Part shown: positions 22,763 through 34,656 of the stretch, in pieces
Layout of the letters: every line of letters begins with the position of its first letter
Numbering within the stretch: the stretch's first letter is position 1
Source of the DNA: Nicotiana tabacum
Lineage: Eukaryota; Streptophyta; Magnoliopsida; Solanales; Solanaceae
Length of the DNA: 64,000 nt
Direction of reading: 5' to 3'
NCBI RefSeq assembly: GCF_000715075.1
Contig: NC_134082.1
Location: 207,523,948-207,587,947 of the forward strand
Made by a program: the position numbers and the translations under genes
The notes under the pieces: generated by a model
Told to the model about the DNA's origin: nothing
The model's input: the letters and a program-made list of their open reading frames with translations, nothing else
The model's database searches: none

Positions 22763-23261
22763 GCAGATAATCCAATATTTAACAACAAAAGTGGAAAGTG
22801 GGGCATGTTGTGAGATGTTAAGAATTGTATCTTTTATTTTTTTTAGTGTGTGTGTTTCAAGCCATTTTCTTAAAGTTTTCAAATGTAATTCCATCTTTGT
22901 GTAATGAATAAAAGTGATTGCCTTTAGTCCGAACTACGCAAGGTCTGATTCATGTAAGGCATGATACGTAGGCAATCTCTAAGATTCGACCACCACGATA
23001 AAAGATATATATAATAAATAAAAGTGAATAACAATAAAAATTTCAAGAAAGCTGGGACGACACAAACAGCCGAGCAAATGCATAATAGAAAGGGATTATT
23101 TGTCTAGGAGCATTGCATCTCAACGTGTAATTATATATGTGTTAAACTCTCAAAACTAACAAGTTTGTTCATTTTCAGAATTCAAGCAGTTAGTTTCTCT
23201 AAAGAGTATACTGGCATATTATCACTATCACACAAGATCAAAAGGACCAATACCCGAAAGT
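22763..23261 (+). other. Spacer between ORF1 and gag
   Basis: Non-coding spacer of 499 bp. It carries the conserved hairpin H3, which places one copy of that motif between two cistrons. No other feature is seen. Confidence 0.6.
22931..22973 (+). promoter_or_regulatory. Conserved Ogre/Tat hairpin motif, copy H3
   Basis: The outer stem is CTACG/CGTAG (22934-22938 with 22967-22971). The inner stem is ATTCAT/ATGAT. Both differ from the common CTACA/TGTAG and ATTCCT/AGGAT in a compensatory way. ATTCGACCA follows downstream in place of the YTCGGTCA box. Confidence 0.65.
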
Positions 23262-25113
23262 ATGTCTATCCCAGATGTTGACACAGGTATGGAGCTAGAG
23301 GAGATGGATGTCGGGAAAATGAAAGAAGAGATGTTTAAACTCAAGCAACAAATGGCTGAGATGTACCAAGCCTGGTCTACAGGTCAGTTACCCCCATCTC
23401 ACCCAAATAACCCTGCTCCATCAATGACCCAAACTCAGGATAATATCACCACTGAATTATCCCCAAATTTCCCCATTTACCAGCACTACCGAGGCACCAC
23501 CTCTCAGACACCACAGTCTCTACCTCCAAAACCAGTTCCGTACTTTCCTCCAACTATGACTCCTGTTTTCGTAGCACCTCCCCCTGCTACATTTCACAAA
23601 TCTCCTAGTGAGCCTATATTCCAGGCCCAGGACAACCAATATTACCCCCGGAGCCCACCTTCAAAGCCTCCGAAATCAATTCAACTGCTCCTCGGTTTGA
23701 TCTCCCAACCGAAATTGACAAGCCAGCCAAAAATGCTGAACAAGAAGAGATGTTCAGGAAGGTCAAAAGTCTAGAACAATCGTTCCGAGACATGCGGGGA
23801 TTAGGTGGGCAAGTCAGTGTAGCATACAAAGATTTATGCTTATTCCCCAATGTACAATTGCCAGTTGGCTTCAAGATGCCCAAATTTGACCTATACAGCG
23901 GGCACGGCGACCCAGTAGCCCACTTAAGGGGTTTCTGTAGCAAGATGCGAGGAACTGGGGGAAAGGATGAATTATTGATGGCTTACTTCAGTCAAAGTCT
24001 AAGCGGATCAGCTTTGGAGTGGTATACACGCCAGGACCATGGAAGATGGTACACCTGGGATGACCTGGCACAGGCATTCGCATACCATTTCCAATACAAT
24101 CTGGAAATCATCCCAGATCGATTATCTTTGACAAAATTTGAGAAGAAGCACAATGAAAGCTTCAGAGAGTATGGTTTTCGGTGGAGAGAACAGGCAGCAA
24201 GAGTGGATCCTCCTATGAAGGAGAGTGAAATGGTAGACTACTTCCTCCAAGCCTTGGAACCGACTTACTATGCCCACTTGGTTTCAGCGGTTAGGAAATC
24301 ATTCAACGAAGTAGTGAAGATGGGAGGTATGGTGGAAGAAGGCCTCAAGACAAATAAAATCATGAGCTATTCAGCAATTAAGGCAACTACTCAAGCTATT
24401 CAAGGCGAGGTAGGAGGAATCGGAAGAAAGAAGAGGGAGGAAGCAACAGTAGTTGATTCAGGAATTTCGTCGGGACCCAGAGGTTCACCGCTTTACTATA
24501 ATCAACCACGACCTCGCCAATCAGCTTACCACCATGATTCATCCCAACACTACTATTACCCTTCATAGCCTCATTTTTCCATTGACCATGCTCAAGCATA
24601 CAATCAGCCACTTGTTCACACCAATTGGCGTGCTCCTGTCACACCAAATACTTACCCACGAGCCTATCCCGGACCAGGTTTCAGGCCTAGGCCAGTATTC
24701 AGGGGAGAAAGGGAACAGAAAAAGAAAACTTACACTCCATTGGGAGAGTCTTACACCAGCCTGTTCCACAGGCTGAGACAGCTAGACATGCTGAGACCAA
24801 TACAATCCAAGCTACCCAATCCTCCTCCAAAGAATCTCGATTACACCATTAGCTGTGAATATTGCTCCGGTGTACCAGGCCATGATACGGAGAAATGTTG
24901 GCATTTAAAAAATGCAATACAAGAGCTGATTGATACTAATAAAATCGAGGTTCAAACCCCCGAAGCCCCAAATATCAATAGAAATCCAATGCCAGCCCAT
25001 CAAGAGGCTAATATGATAGAAATCATACAAGCTGATGGGGAGACAAAGAAGCCGTCACAAACTGTCATGATGATCAAATCTCATGAAACCAAGCCAGACA
25101 AGCTACAACTGTC
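23262..25113 (+). pseudogene. gag, broken by a frameshift and a stop codon
   Basis: Starts at the ATG at 23262. The N-terminal part is acidic and then proline/glutamine-rich. Near 23644-23648 a C run appears one base short: the original frame stops at 23774, while the true gag frame continues past it. The capsid-like core runs about 23870-24290 (DPVAHLRGFC, SQSLSGSALEWY, FREYGFRWREQAARV). A TAG at 24566-24568 interrupts the frame, probably a CAG-to-TAG change, because the same frame continues downstream. A zinc-knuckle-like CX2CX5HX4C lies at 24854-24898. The frame ends where the integrase begins; protease, RT and RNase H have been deleted. It would normally make the virus-like particle. Confidence 0.85.
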
Positions 25114-26178
25114 ATGTCTGAAGTACATTCAGGAGTTTGCGGACCCCACATGAGTGGATATGTGTTGGCAAAGAAAATCCTCCGAGCTGGTTACAATTGG
25201 CTTACCATGGAACGAGATTGTATCAGTTTTGTGCGCAAGTGTCATCAATGCCAAATACACGGAGATTTGATTCATTCTCCACCATCCGAGTTGCACACAA
25301 TGGCGGCACCATGGCCCTTCGTTGCCTGGGGCATGGATGTGATTGGACCAATTGAGCCGGCAGCATCCAATGGGCACATGTTCATTCTGGTAGCTATTGA
25401 TTATTTTACCAAATGGGTTGAGGCCCAGACATTCAAATCAGTGACCAAGAAAGCTGTGGTCGATTTTGTACACTCAAATATCATATGTCGATTCGGAATC
25501 CCGAAGGTGATCATCACAGATAACGGTGCTAATCTTAACAGCAACTTAATGAAGGAAGTATGTCAACAGTTTGAGATTACACATCGTAACTCTACCCCAT
25601 ATCGGCCCAAGGCGAATGGAGCAGTAGAAGCAGCCAACAAAAACATAAAGAAGATACTTCGGAAAATGGTAGAAGGTTCAAAACAATGGCATGAAAAATT
25701 ACCATTTGCATTATTGGGATACCGCACTACTGTTCGCACTTCAGTAGGAGCAACTCCTTATTTGTTGGTATATGGCACTGAAGCAGTAATTCCTGCAGAA
25801 GTTGAGATTCCTTCCCTTCGGATCATCGCCGAAGCAAAGATTGATGATGATGAATGGGTCAAAACCTGTCTGGAACAGTTAAACTTGATTGATGAAAAAC
25901 GATTGACCGCAGTATGCCATGGTCAATTATATCAAAGAAGAATAGAAAGAGCATACAACAAAAAGGTACGTCCCCGAAAGTTTGAAGTAGGTCAGCATGT
26001 GCTGAAACGTATTCTTCCACATCAGGTTGAAGCAAAAGGCAAATTTGCTCCGAATTGGCAAGGACCATTCATTGTGACCAGAGTATTATCGAATGGTGCA
26101 CTATGCTTAACAAACATTGAAGGCAAGTGCATAGACATCGCGATCAATTCTGACGCGGTAAAGAGATATTATGCATGA
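25114..26178 (+). pseudogene. Ty3/gypsy integrase, detached from the rest of pol
   Basis: A 354-codon open frame with a complete integrase. The HHCC zinc-binding part is at residues 5-46 (VHSGVCGPH, KCHQC). The catalytic core has D75 (WGMDVIGP), D136 (IITDNGA) and E172 (GAVEAANKN), a DD35E spacing. A GPF-type C-terminal module is at ~314-340 (NWQGPFIVTRVL), with no chromodomain, as expected for the Tat lineage. Its normal product inserts element DNA into the genome. Here the preceding protease, RT and RNase H are deleted, so the frame begins right at the join with gag and out of frame with it; the ATG at 25114 is accidental. Whether any protein is made is doubtful. Confidence 0.9.
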
Positions 26179-26366
26179 ATTTTTGAATGTTTGTATTTAG
26201 CATTATTTCGAAGATTGGAATGACAAAGGCAATTTATTCTGCTATCCGAAACACTATACCCTTTGTTTCCCCTTTGAACCATACTTGTTTCTTTCCTACC
26301 CTCTCTTGGAATCAATGAAAATCAAGTATGAAATAAAAAATAAAAAAAACATCACTATTATTTAAT

Positions 26367-26408
26367 GAACTATGTTTGACCTGATTCCTCAAAGAAGGAT
26401 ACGTAGGC
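26367..26408 (+). promoter_or_regulatory. Conserved Ogre/Tat hairpin motif, copy H4
   Basis: The outer stem is CTATGT/ACGTAG, where one A-T pair has become a T-G pair that can still wobble. The inner stem is ATTCCT/AGGAT. GGCTCGGTCA follows. It lies about 190 bp after the integrase stop. Confidence 0.65.
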
Positions 26409-26683
26409 GCCTCACGGCTCGGTCATAGGGTGCACAATATACATAAAATGTGCACAAAAAGAAACATCAAGCGACCCCAATCAAGGAACTGGGGCAAGAA
26501 TTGTATTGGAAATAAGAAAAAAGATTCCAAGAGTTGTAATTTTAAATACATACCAAAACTGTTTAGCTTTTAATACCTTTTCCATTTCTAACCCCATACC
26601 AGAAAGACCTTTCGACCAATCTTAGAAAAATGCTGAGTCAAGCAAATGAAGATGGTTCATAATACTCTGGTACAAACAAGAAA

Positions 26684-26876
26684 AGAAAGTAAAAATGAGA
26701 GAGTCTTATAGGTGAAAACCCACACGGGCACCATAAGGCGACGGAAGTTGAGAGAAAAGTAAAATGAGAGAGTCTTATTGGTGAAAACCTTCGTGGGCAC
26801 CATAAGGCGAAAAGGAAGTGAGAAATGAACAAATAAGGAAGGTTTATCAGTGAAAACTCTCTGAGATATTGCAAGT
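26684..26876 (+). repeat. Degenerate ~70-bp tandem repeat, nearly three copies
   Basis: Copies at about 26684-26754, 26755-26824 and 26825-26876. The shared blocks are ATGAGAGAGTCTTAT, GTGAAAAC and GGGCACCATAAGGCGA. The third copy is partial and diverged. Confidence 0.7.
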
Positions 26877-27554
26877 CCAACAGGGGTTGAAATGAAAAAT
26901 GAAGTTGGATTATGGGAATTTTGGCAAAAACAAAAATGAGACAATTGAAAGGAGATTGATTAAAAGACTGGGTTGATTAATCCGAAATGCATACCCTGAT
27001 CATTGGTGCCAGTAACTCCAATCAGATAAGTTTTATTCTTTCTCCAACAGTCATCCAAACTTGGATTTTTCTTTTCATTCTATAATTGTCGAAATCAGCG
27101 TGTTTCGCCACTAATAAACCTTACTTTTCTAAAAGCTTTGAGATAAGTTTTATTCCAAACAAATAAGAAGGAATGTCAAGGTATACTACCAAGATTCAAG
27201 GTTACATGATGCAAAATACGGCCACGAAAGGTGGGAGATAAAAGATATGGGTGTAAGAAAGGTGAAATCAAAAGTGGATCAGCAAAGTCAGAAGGGACAT
27301 ATGATTACAGTTAAAAGGGTTTGAAGGAAAACATACAGAGGGGAATCCTATAGTCAAGAATCAATTACAAGAACAAAACAGTCTTTTCAACCATTCCTAG
27401 GCAATAATAAAAAAAAAGACGAAGAGAAGCATCACCATCGGCAAGAATACCCCAGTCAACCACCCTGCTTTAAACTAACGAAGTTTTCTTTGATTTAAAA
27501 CAGGGGCAAATACAATATTTGTGTCAGGAAATACCTGGTAAAAAAAAAGAAGAA

Positions 27555-29086
27555 GTCAGGCGTCCACCTGGAGAATGAGGATGAGAAAAAGAAGTCAGGC
27601 GTCCACCTGGAGAATGAGGATGAAGAAAAGAAGAAGTCAGGCGTCCACCTGGAGAATGAGGATGAGAAAAAGAAGAAGTCAGGCGTCCACCTGGAGAATG
27701 AGGATGAGAAAAAGAAGAAGTCAGGCGTCCACCTGGAGAATGAGGATGAGAAAAAGAAGTCAGGCGTCCACCTGGAGAATGAGGATGAAGAATTAAAGAA
27801 GTCAGGCGTCCACCTGGAGAATGAGGACAAAGAATTGAAGAAGTCAGGCGTCCACCTGGAGAATGAGGATAAGAATAGAAGAAGTCAGGCGTCCACCTGG
27901 AGAATGAGGATGAGAATTAAAGAAGTCAGGCGTCCACCTGGAGAATGAGGATGAAGAATTGAAGAAGTCAGGCGTCCACCTGGAGAATGAGGATAAGAAT
28001 TGAAGAAGTCAGGCGTCCACCTGGAGAATGAGGACAAAGAATTGAAGAAGTCAGGCGTCCACCTGGAAAATGAGGATAAAAATTAAAGAAGTCAGGCGTC
28101 CACCTGAAAAATGAGGATGAGAATAGAAGAAGTCAGGCGTCCACCTGGAGAATGAGGATGAGAAAAAGAAGAAGTCAGGCGTCCACTTGGAGAATGAGGA
28201 TGAGAAAAGAAGAAGTCAGGCGTCCACCTGGAAAATGAGGATGAGAATAGAAGAAGTCAGGCGTCCACCTGGAGAATGAGGACAAAGAATTGAAGAAGTC
28301 AGGCGTCCACCTGGAGAATGAGGATAAGAATAGAAGAAGTCAAGCGTCCACCTAGAGAATGAGGATGAGAATTAAAGAAGTCAGGCGTCCACCTGGAGAA
28401 TGAGGATGAAGAATTGAAGAAGTCAGGTGTCCACCTGGAGAATGAGGATAAGAATTGAAGAAGTCAGGCGTCCACCTGGAGAATGAGGACAAAGAATTGA
28501 AGAAGTCAGGCGTCCACCTGGAAAATGAGGATAAAAATTAAAGAAATCAGGCGTCCACCTGGAGAATGAGGATGAGAATTAAAGAAGTCAGGCGTCCACC
28601 TGGAGAATGAGGATGAGAAAAAGAAGAAGTCAGGCGTCCACCTGGAGAATGAGGATGAGAATTAAAGAAGTCAGGCGTCCACCTGGAGAATGAGGATGAG
28701 AAAAAGAAGAAGTCAGGCGTCCACCTGGAGAATGAGGATGAAGAATTAAAGAAGTCAGGCGTCCACCTGGAGAATGAGGATGAGAAAAGAAGAAATCAGG
28801 CGTCCACCTGGAGAATGAGGATGAAGAAAAGAAGAAGTTCAGGCGTCCACCTGGAGAATGAGGATGAGAAAAAGAAGAAGTCAGGCGTCCACCTGGAGAA
28901 TGAGGATGAAGAATTAAAGAAGTCAGGCGTCCACCTGGAGAATGAGGATGAGAATTGAAGAAGTCAGGCGTCCACCTGGATAATGAGGATGAGAAAAGAA
29001 GAAGTCAGGCGTCCACCTGGAGAATGAGGATGAAGAAAAAAGAAGTCAGGCGTCCACCTGGAGAATGAGGATGAAGAAAGAAAAGA
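27555..29086 (+). repeat. Tandem array 3, about 37 units of 40-43 bp
   Basis: Units start GTCAGGCGTCCACCTGGAGA, continue ATGAGGATGA, then have a variable purine-rich tail of A, G and occasional TT, which gives the length variation. A degenerate unit follows at 29087-29116 (GGCACCCACCTGAAGAACGA). The core matches array 2 of element 1. The last ~11 units reappear in order in array 4 (40080-40580), including the diagnostic GGATAATGAGG unit. Confidence 0.95.
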
Positions 29087-29116
29087 AGCAGTCAAGGCAC
29101 CCACCTGAAGAACGAG

Positions 29117-29491
29117 GGAATGAAATTGAAGTGTTGAAATCAAAAGCCCGCTCATATGAAAAAGGAGCACACTTAGAATCAATAAAGCAGAGGAGTCCAA
29201 CAGAATCCCCAGCAAGAAACAACAAGAGTTCCAAAAGAAAATACGGGACACAATGAAAAGGAATACGGAATAAGCCAAATGCCCAAGAGTCACCAAGATA
29301 TCAAGACAACAAGAAACGCAAGGGCATGATCTAGATAAGATTTTTATAATTTCTGTACCATAATCTAGTTTAGTTTTTTTTGTATTACCTTTGAAGTGAG
29401 GTGTAATAAAGAGGTCAGCAAGCAGTAAAAACAGCACAAAGCAGCAGTAACATCACAGTCCCATGGTAGTCCCAGCTACCCAAAACTTCTC
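29117..29491 (+). other. Distal 3' UTR of the composite, no gene
   Basis: Unique sequence between array 3 and hairpin H5. It contains a TCCCCAGCA motif at 29206-29214. In the downstream copy (40588 onward) most of it is deleted. Confidence 0.6.
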
Positions 29492-29533
29492 GAACTACAT
29501 TGACCTGATTCCTTTATAGCCAAGGATATGTAG
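29492..29533 (+). promoter_or_regulatory. Conserved Ogre/Tat hairpin motif, copy H5
   Basis: The outer stem is CTACAT/ATGTAG and the inner stem ATTCCT/AGGAT. GGTTCGGTCA follows about 18 nt later. It lies about 130 bp before the polypurine tract. Confidence 0.65.
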
Positions 29534-29663
29534 GAAACCTTTGAAGCAGAGGTTCGGTCAAATCTTTCAAAAAAAAATGCTTCCCACGGAGTATTCGAAC
29601 GGGCAAAAAATCGCTCGTATCCGCTCACTTTATCTTTGCACGAGAACTCTTCGAGTTTCCGCA

Positions 29664-29677
29664 CAAAGAGGGGCAGC
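29664..29677 (+). other. Polypurine tract before LTR-B
   Basis: CAAAGAGGGGCAGC immediately precedes the TGTGAGCACG start of LTR-B. It is identical to the tract of element 1. Confidence 0.85.
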
Positions 29678-32600
29678 TGTGAGCACGTGATTTTTGCCTT
29701 ATGAAAACTACTCCAAAATAAATCAAAAAATAAAATAAATTTCTTTTACTGTGTAATTTTTTGAATTTGCGTGGTGTTAAATACTTGTGTTATGTCCGTA
29801 AGTGTTTACATTGTCATAATAAAATGAAAAAAAATAAAATAAAATACATATTGCATGCATATAGGATTTAATTATGCATTTAAAAGATAATTTAAATAAA
29901 ATCACAAAAAATATGCAATCGTTCTATTTTAAATATTCCACTGTGTGATTGATGTTTTGTCTATGTGTTAAATAATTGTTATAGAGTAATTAATATATTT
30001 TTGTGAAGTTAAAATTATTTTATAGTTAATATTAAAAATTTAAAATAGAAAAAATGAAAATATATATATATATATATATATACAAAATCGGACCTGGATT
30101 AAAATCCAGGCCCAAAACATTTTAACCCCCACAGCCCAATCCTTTAGCCCAGGTCCGGTCCAAACCAGACGAACCAAAACGACAGCGTTTGGTCGTGGCT
30201 TCTCAAAAACCGTTGGATCAAATCCAACCAACGGTCAAGATCTCACCCCCTTTACCCGTAACCCATAACCCGATCCAGTGACCCGACTCAGCCGACCCTG
30301 GCATTAAACCAAACAACATCGTTTGGTTTAATGAATTGATCCTGGCCCTTCATCTTACTTGATCGGACGGACAATATCAATCCACCTCACCCCTATATAA
30401 GTCCCAAGCCCTTACCCCGGCCCCAAACTAAGCACCCCCCCCCTCCTACACTGTTCATCATCATCCCCCAAACCCCCACTCCTAACCCTAGCCGCCCTAG
30501 GATCCCACCGCCTGAAACCTGGCGGCATCAACGCCGCCGGTCACCAAAATAACACCCTAGAACCTCCTGAACATCCTCTACACGAATCTGACCTTAGTTT
30601 CCTTCGAATCAGGCCCCAACTCTTCGAATCTTAAATCGAAGGTTGGCCTGAAAACCTGATCTTCTCCGATGGCTTCCAAAATAACACCACAACTTCCCCT
30701 AGATACCCTCATCACGGATCTGTTAGTTGCATGGTTCGAATCATACTGGAACTACTCGAATCTTCATTTGAAGATTCGAGTACAACCTGACCTTATCCCA
30801 ACCTACTTCAAACTCACACCAGTTACCCCCTGACCTCCCTCGTGCCTAGAACATCTTTGGTTTCCCTCGAATATAACCAGAAATGAGTAAATCCCAAATC
30901 GAACTTTCAAGAACCCTAAAAATACCAGACTTTTGGATTCTGTCCAGATTGAATAAAGATTGAGGTTTAATCGACCTTAGTCGAAGTATTTTCAGTGGAA
31001 AATACTTCGACTAAGGTCTGTTTGATTTCAAACAAAATCCAAATCCAAGTCGAGTTGAGTTCAGTTGAATTTATAGGTTCAGAGGTAATTTCTGTTTCTT
31101 ATGTGCATTCTATGTGTATTTTATGTTCGTTTCATTAGTTTGTTTAATTTTTCATAATTTTCTAGTCAAATTTTGTTATATTGTCCCCTACCCGTCAACT
31201 TGATTCTAAATGTGAATTGTTTCTGTTGATTGTGATTATGTACAATGTGTGTAATCGACTCGACTAAGTTCGTCGATTAGTTATATCATAAATCCTGCTT
31301 CTGAAAATGTTGACTGAAATAACCTGTTTTGGATGGATTATTTTGCTATAATCAGTTAATTAGTTATTGTTAATCAGTTGGTTCTTGTTTAATAAATCCA
31401 TCAAATGGGCGTTATATGTGTGTTGTTTTCTGAACATTAAGTTCAGAACATTGTCAATATATTGACAATGCTCCTGTTTGTTTGATCTTAGTTCAAAAGC
31501 TGAGTGCAGTTGAATTATTAGTCTGAATTCAGTATAATGTTGTTATGATATTAGGTATAATTTCAATTTCACAAATGTTGGTTAGATACCATTGTGTTAG
31601 AAAAGTGCATTCTCAGTCAAGATTCAGTACAGAACTTGATAGGATTGGTTATAGTTGTTTAATTCAGAAGGATAATCGATTCTGAACAATTTTTAAAATC
31701 TGTTTTTTTATCAGATTCTGATTTCCTTGAGGGCTGTAATTATAGAAGGATTTCAGGTTTATTTTAGAATGAAACAGTAGGGTAATGTGATAGTGTGCTT
31801 TCAATAATATGATAGTGGCTATAATTTAAGTAATAATGGGGAACAAGGGATAATGAGGCTGCTGAAAAACAGGATAAATAGCACTTAGTTTTAAATTATT
31901 CAAAAGTAGTTTTAATGGAAAAACTTTCTGATTTTAAAGGAGAAAAGGGTACATCCAGTACTAAACTGTATAGGACCAGCCCTGTATAAATACAGGGAGC
32001 TGGACAGACTGAGAGGATCAGTTTTTGAGAGAGGGAATTGAGACTGATTTAAAAAAAAATCAGTTTTCAAAGAAAGATAGTTTAGAGAGACTTCATAACA
32101 GAGTTTGAAAGAGAATTTAAGAAAATACACCTAGAGTGAGATAAAAGAGAAAAATCCAGCAGAAAAATTAGGTTCTTCTTGGAATCTGAAGAGGAAGAGG
32201 AAAAAGAAAAACAGAAACAGATATAGAAACAGATTGAATATTTTCAGAAACATACTTTTCTTTGGATCTGTCCGGGTCTGTTTGTTTGATAGTACTTGGT
32301 TTAAATCTGAAAGTTTTTCTTCCAAAAATCCTGTTACTGTGCATCTGGTCTCCTCGGATCCTATTCTTGTTCAGATTTGCTGTGTTATCAGTACATTCTA
32401 CTGATTTTATTACTACTGATACTGCTGAAATTTACTCCTTCTACCTTCATTTTCAGGTACCTATCTTTTAAATTTCATGTTGGAAAGAGATTCAACATGA
32501 TTAATCAATGAAGCTTGAATTGCAATTCTGTTTTCCGTTTGTCTAAGTTCATCAGTTTAAATTTCATTTTTTGTTTCATGTTAGTTAATTAGTAGTGAAT

Positions 32601-33611
32601 TCAATTTGATAGCTATGAGTTAATTGCCTTACCTTGAAATTCATATAAGGCTTTGTAATAATGTTAGCCCTTCATCTCATTAGTTTTGTCATGTTTGAAT
32701 TGTCAAGGTAGGAAACATGACATAAAGATTGTCCATTAACTAGGCCTTGTGACGTTGTTAGTTGAATAAAGAATAACGTGAAAATGTCAAAACCATATTG
32801 TTAGTTTATTCTGATAATCTGATTTAGTTGTGGAAGAAATGATATTAAGTTGTACGTTCTTATGTGGCATTATAACAGGTATCTATAGAACCATTAGTGG
32901 ATGGTAAGTTGAGTTGTTATGGCTCATTATGATGTTAAAGTGCTGCGAATGTTTCAAGACATACAAATATGTGGCATGTAAGGCAATGTTGTTAATCAAT
33001 TTGTATAATAACTCCCTTTCTTATCAATTTGATGCTTATTTACCATCCTAAATAAATAATTAGGCCTATTGGATTAAAAGCAAGTATATGAGAATAAAAT
33101 GAGATATACAAATTGCAACACTTTACATCAACGATAATTAGAAATAGGACTTGCACTAAATAGAAATAATAAAAGTTCTTGAAAAAAAAATATTCTTCCC
33201 TTTATAAATCATTTTTAGTTTCATATACAATTCATTATTGGGCATATAGATATATATGTTGTATTTGTGAAGAATAGTATTAATCATGTTCTTATTCTTT
33301 ATTTTGAATTTGAATAGTCTTGGATGAACATAAATTATACGCGGAGATTATAATCGACGGACAACCTTTAATAGATTGTGAATTCTTTTCAAAGAATTCA
33401 AAGGCCTCTAAAGTGGGAGTTCTCATGATTTTCACATAAAAAATGTATGATATAATAAATAATTTGTGAAAAGTCCATAATACTATTAACAAATATTTTG
33501 CGCAATCAGGGATGCGTTCGCGCACCCTGATTATATTTTAAAAGTAAATTCGGATTATGCGTACGCGCAATTTCGAGCGAATATTTAATAAAACGAATTT
33601 CTTTAAAAAAA
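29678..33611 (+). repeat. LTR-B, internal sense LTR, 3'-truncated
   Basis: Follows a polypurine tract, so it originated as a 3' LTR. It is collinear with LTR-A up to TTTCTTTAAAAAAA near 33611 and then jumps to antisense LTR sequence. It lacks the last ~550 bp, including the U5 module. It is closer to LTR-A than LTR-E is in the first 290 bp. Confidence 0.85.
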
Positions 33612-34656
33612 TGAGATGAATAAGGAAAGAGTAAATTTCAGCAATATCAGCAGTAACAAAATCAGTAGAATGTACTGATAACACAGCAAATCTGAACAAG
33701 AATAGGATCCGAGGAGCCCAGATGCACAGTAATAGGATTTTTGGAAGAAAAACTTTAAGATTTAAACCAAGTACTATCAAACAAACAGACCCGGACAGAT
33801 CCAAAGAAAAGTATGTTTCTGAAAATATTCAATCTGTTTCTATATCTGTTTCTGTTTTTCTTTTTCCTATTCCTCTTCAGATTCCAAGAAGAACCTAATT
33901 TTTCTGCTGGATTTTTCTCTTTTATCTCACTCTAGGTGTATTTCCTAAATTCTCTTTCAAACTCTGTTATGAAGTCTCTCTAAACTATCTTTCTCTGAAA
34001 ACTGATTTTTTTTTTTAAATCAGTCTCAATTCCCTCTCTCAAAAACTGATCCTCTCAGTCTGTCCAGCTCCCTGTATTTATACAAGGCTGGTCCTATACA
34101 GTTTAGTGCTGGATGGACCCTTTTCTCCTTTAAAAATTAGAAAGTTTTCCCATTAAAACTACTTTTGAATAATTTAAAACTAAGTGCTATTTATCCTGTT
34201 TTTCAGCAGCCCCATTATCCCTTGTTCCCCATTATTACTTAAATTATAGCCACTATCATATTATTGAAAGCACACTATCACATTACCCTACTGTTTCATT
34301 CTAAAATAAACCTGAAATCCTTCTGTAATTACAGCCCTCAAGGAAATCAGAATCTGATAAAAAAACAGATTTTAAAATTTGTTTAGAATCGATTATCCTT
34401 CTGAACTAAACAGCTATAACCAATCCTATCAAGTTCTGGACTGAATCTTGACTGAGAATGCACTTTTCTAACACAATGGTATCTAACCAACATTTGTGAA
34501 ATTGAAATTAAACCTAATATCATAACAACATTATACTGAATTCAGCCTAATAATTCAACTGCACTCAGCTTTTGAACTAAGATCAAACAAACAGGAGCAT
34601 TGTTAATATATTGACAATGTTCTGAACTTAATGTTCAGAAAACAACACACATATAA
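33612..34656 (-). repeat. LTR-C, antisense LTR fragment (~1.04 kb)
   Basis: Reverse complement of the LTR segment at about 18290-19320 of LTR-A. The first ~40 bp after the breakpoint (33612-33650) are clearly more diverged from the other LTRs than the rest. At the right end it passes, after CACACATATA, straight into sense gag sequence, and supplies the ATG of the next ORF. Confidence 0.85.

Larger units (their letters stand above)
26179..27554 (+). other. 3' UTR of the composite, proximal part
   Basis: Non-coding. It holds hairpin H4 soon after the integrase stop, a degenerate ~70-bp tandem repeat at 26684-26876, and a stretch near 27460-27510 similar to element 1 at 106-165. Confidence 0.6.

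Noticed and set aside
27495..27830. Minus-strand ORF with FSRWTPDFFF repeats
   Set aside because: It is an array 3 translation artefact.
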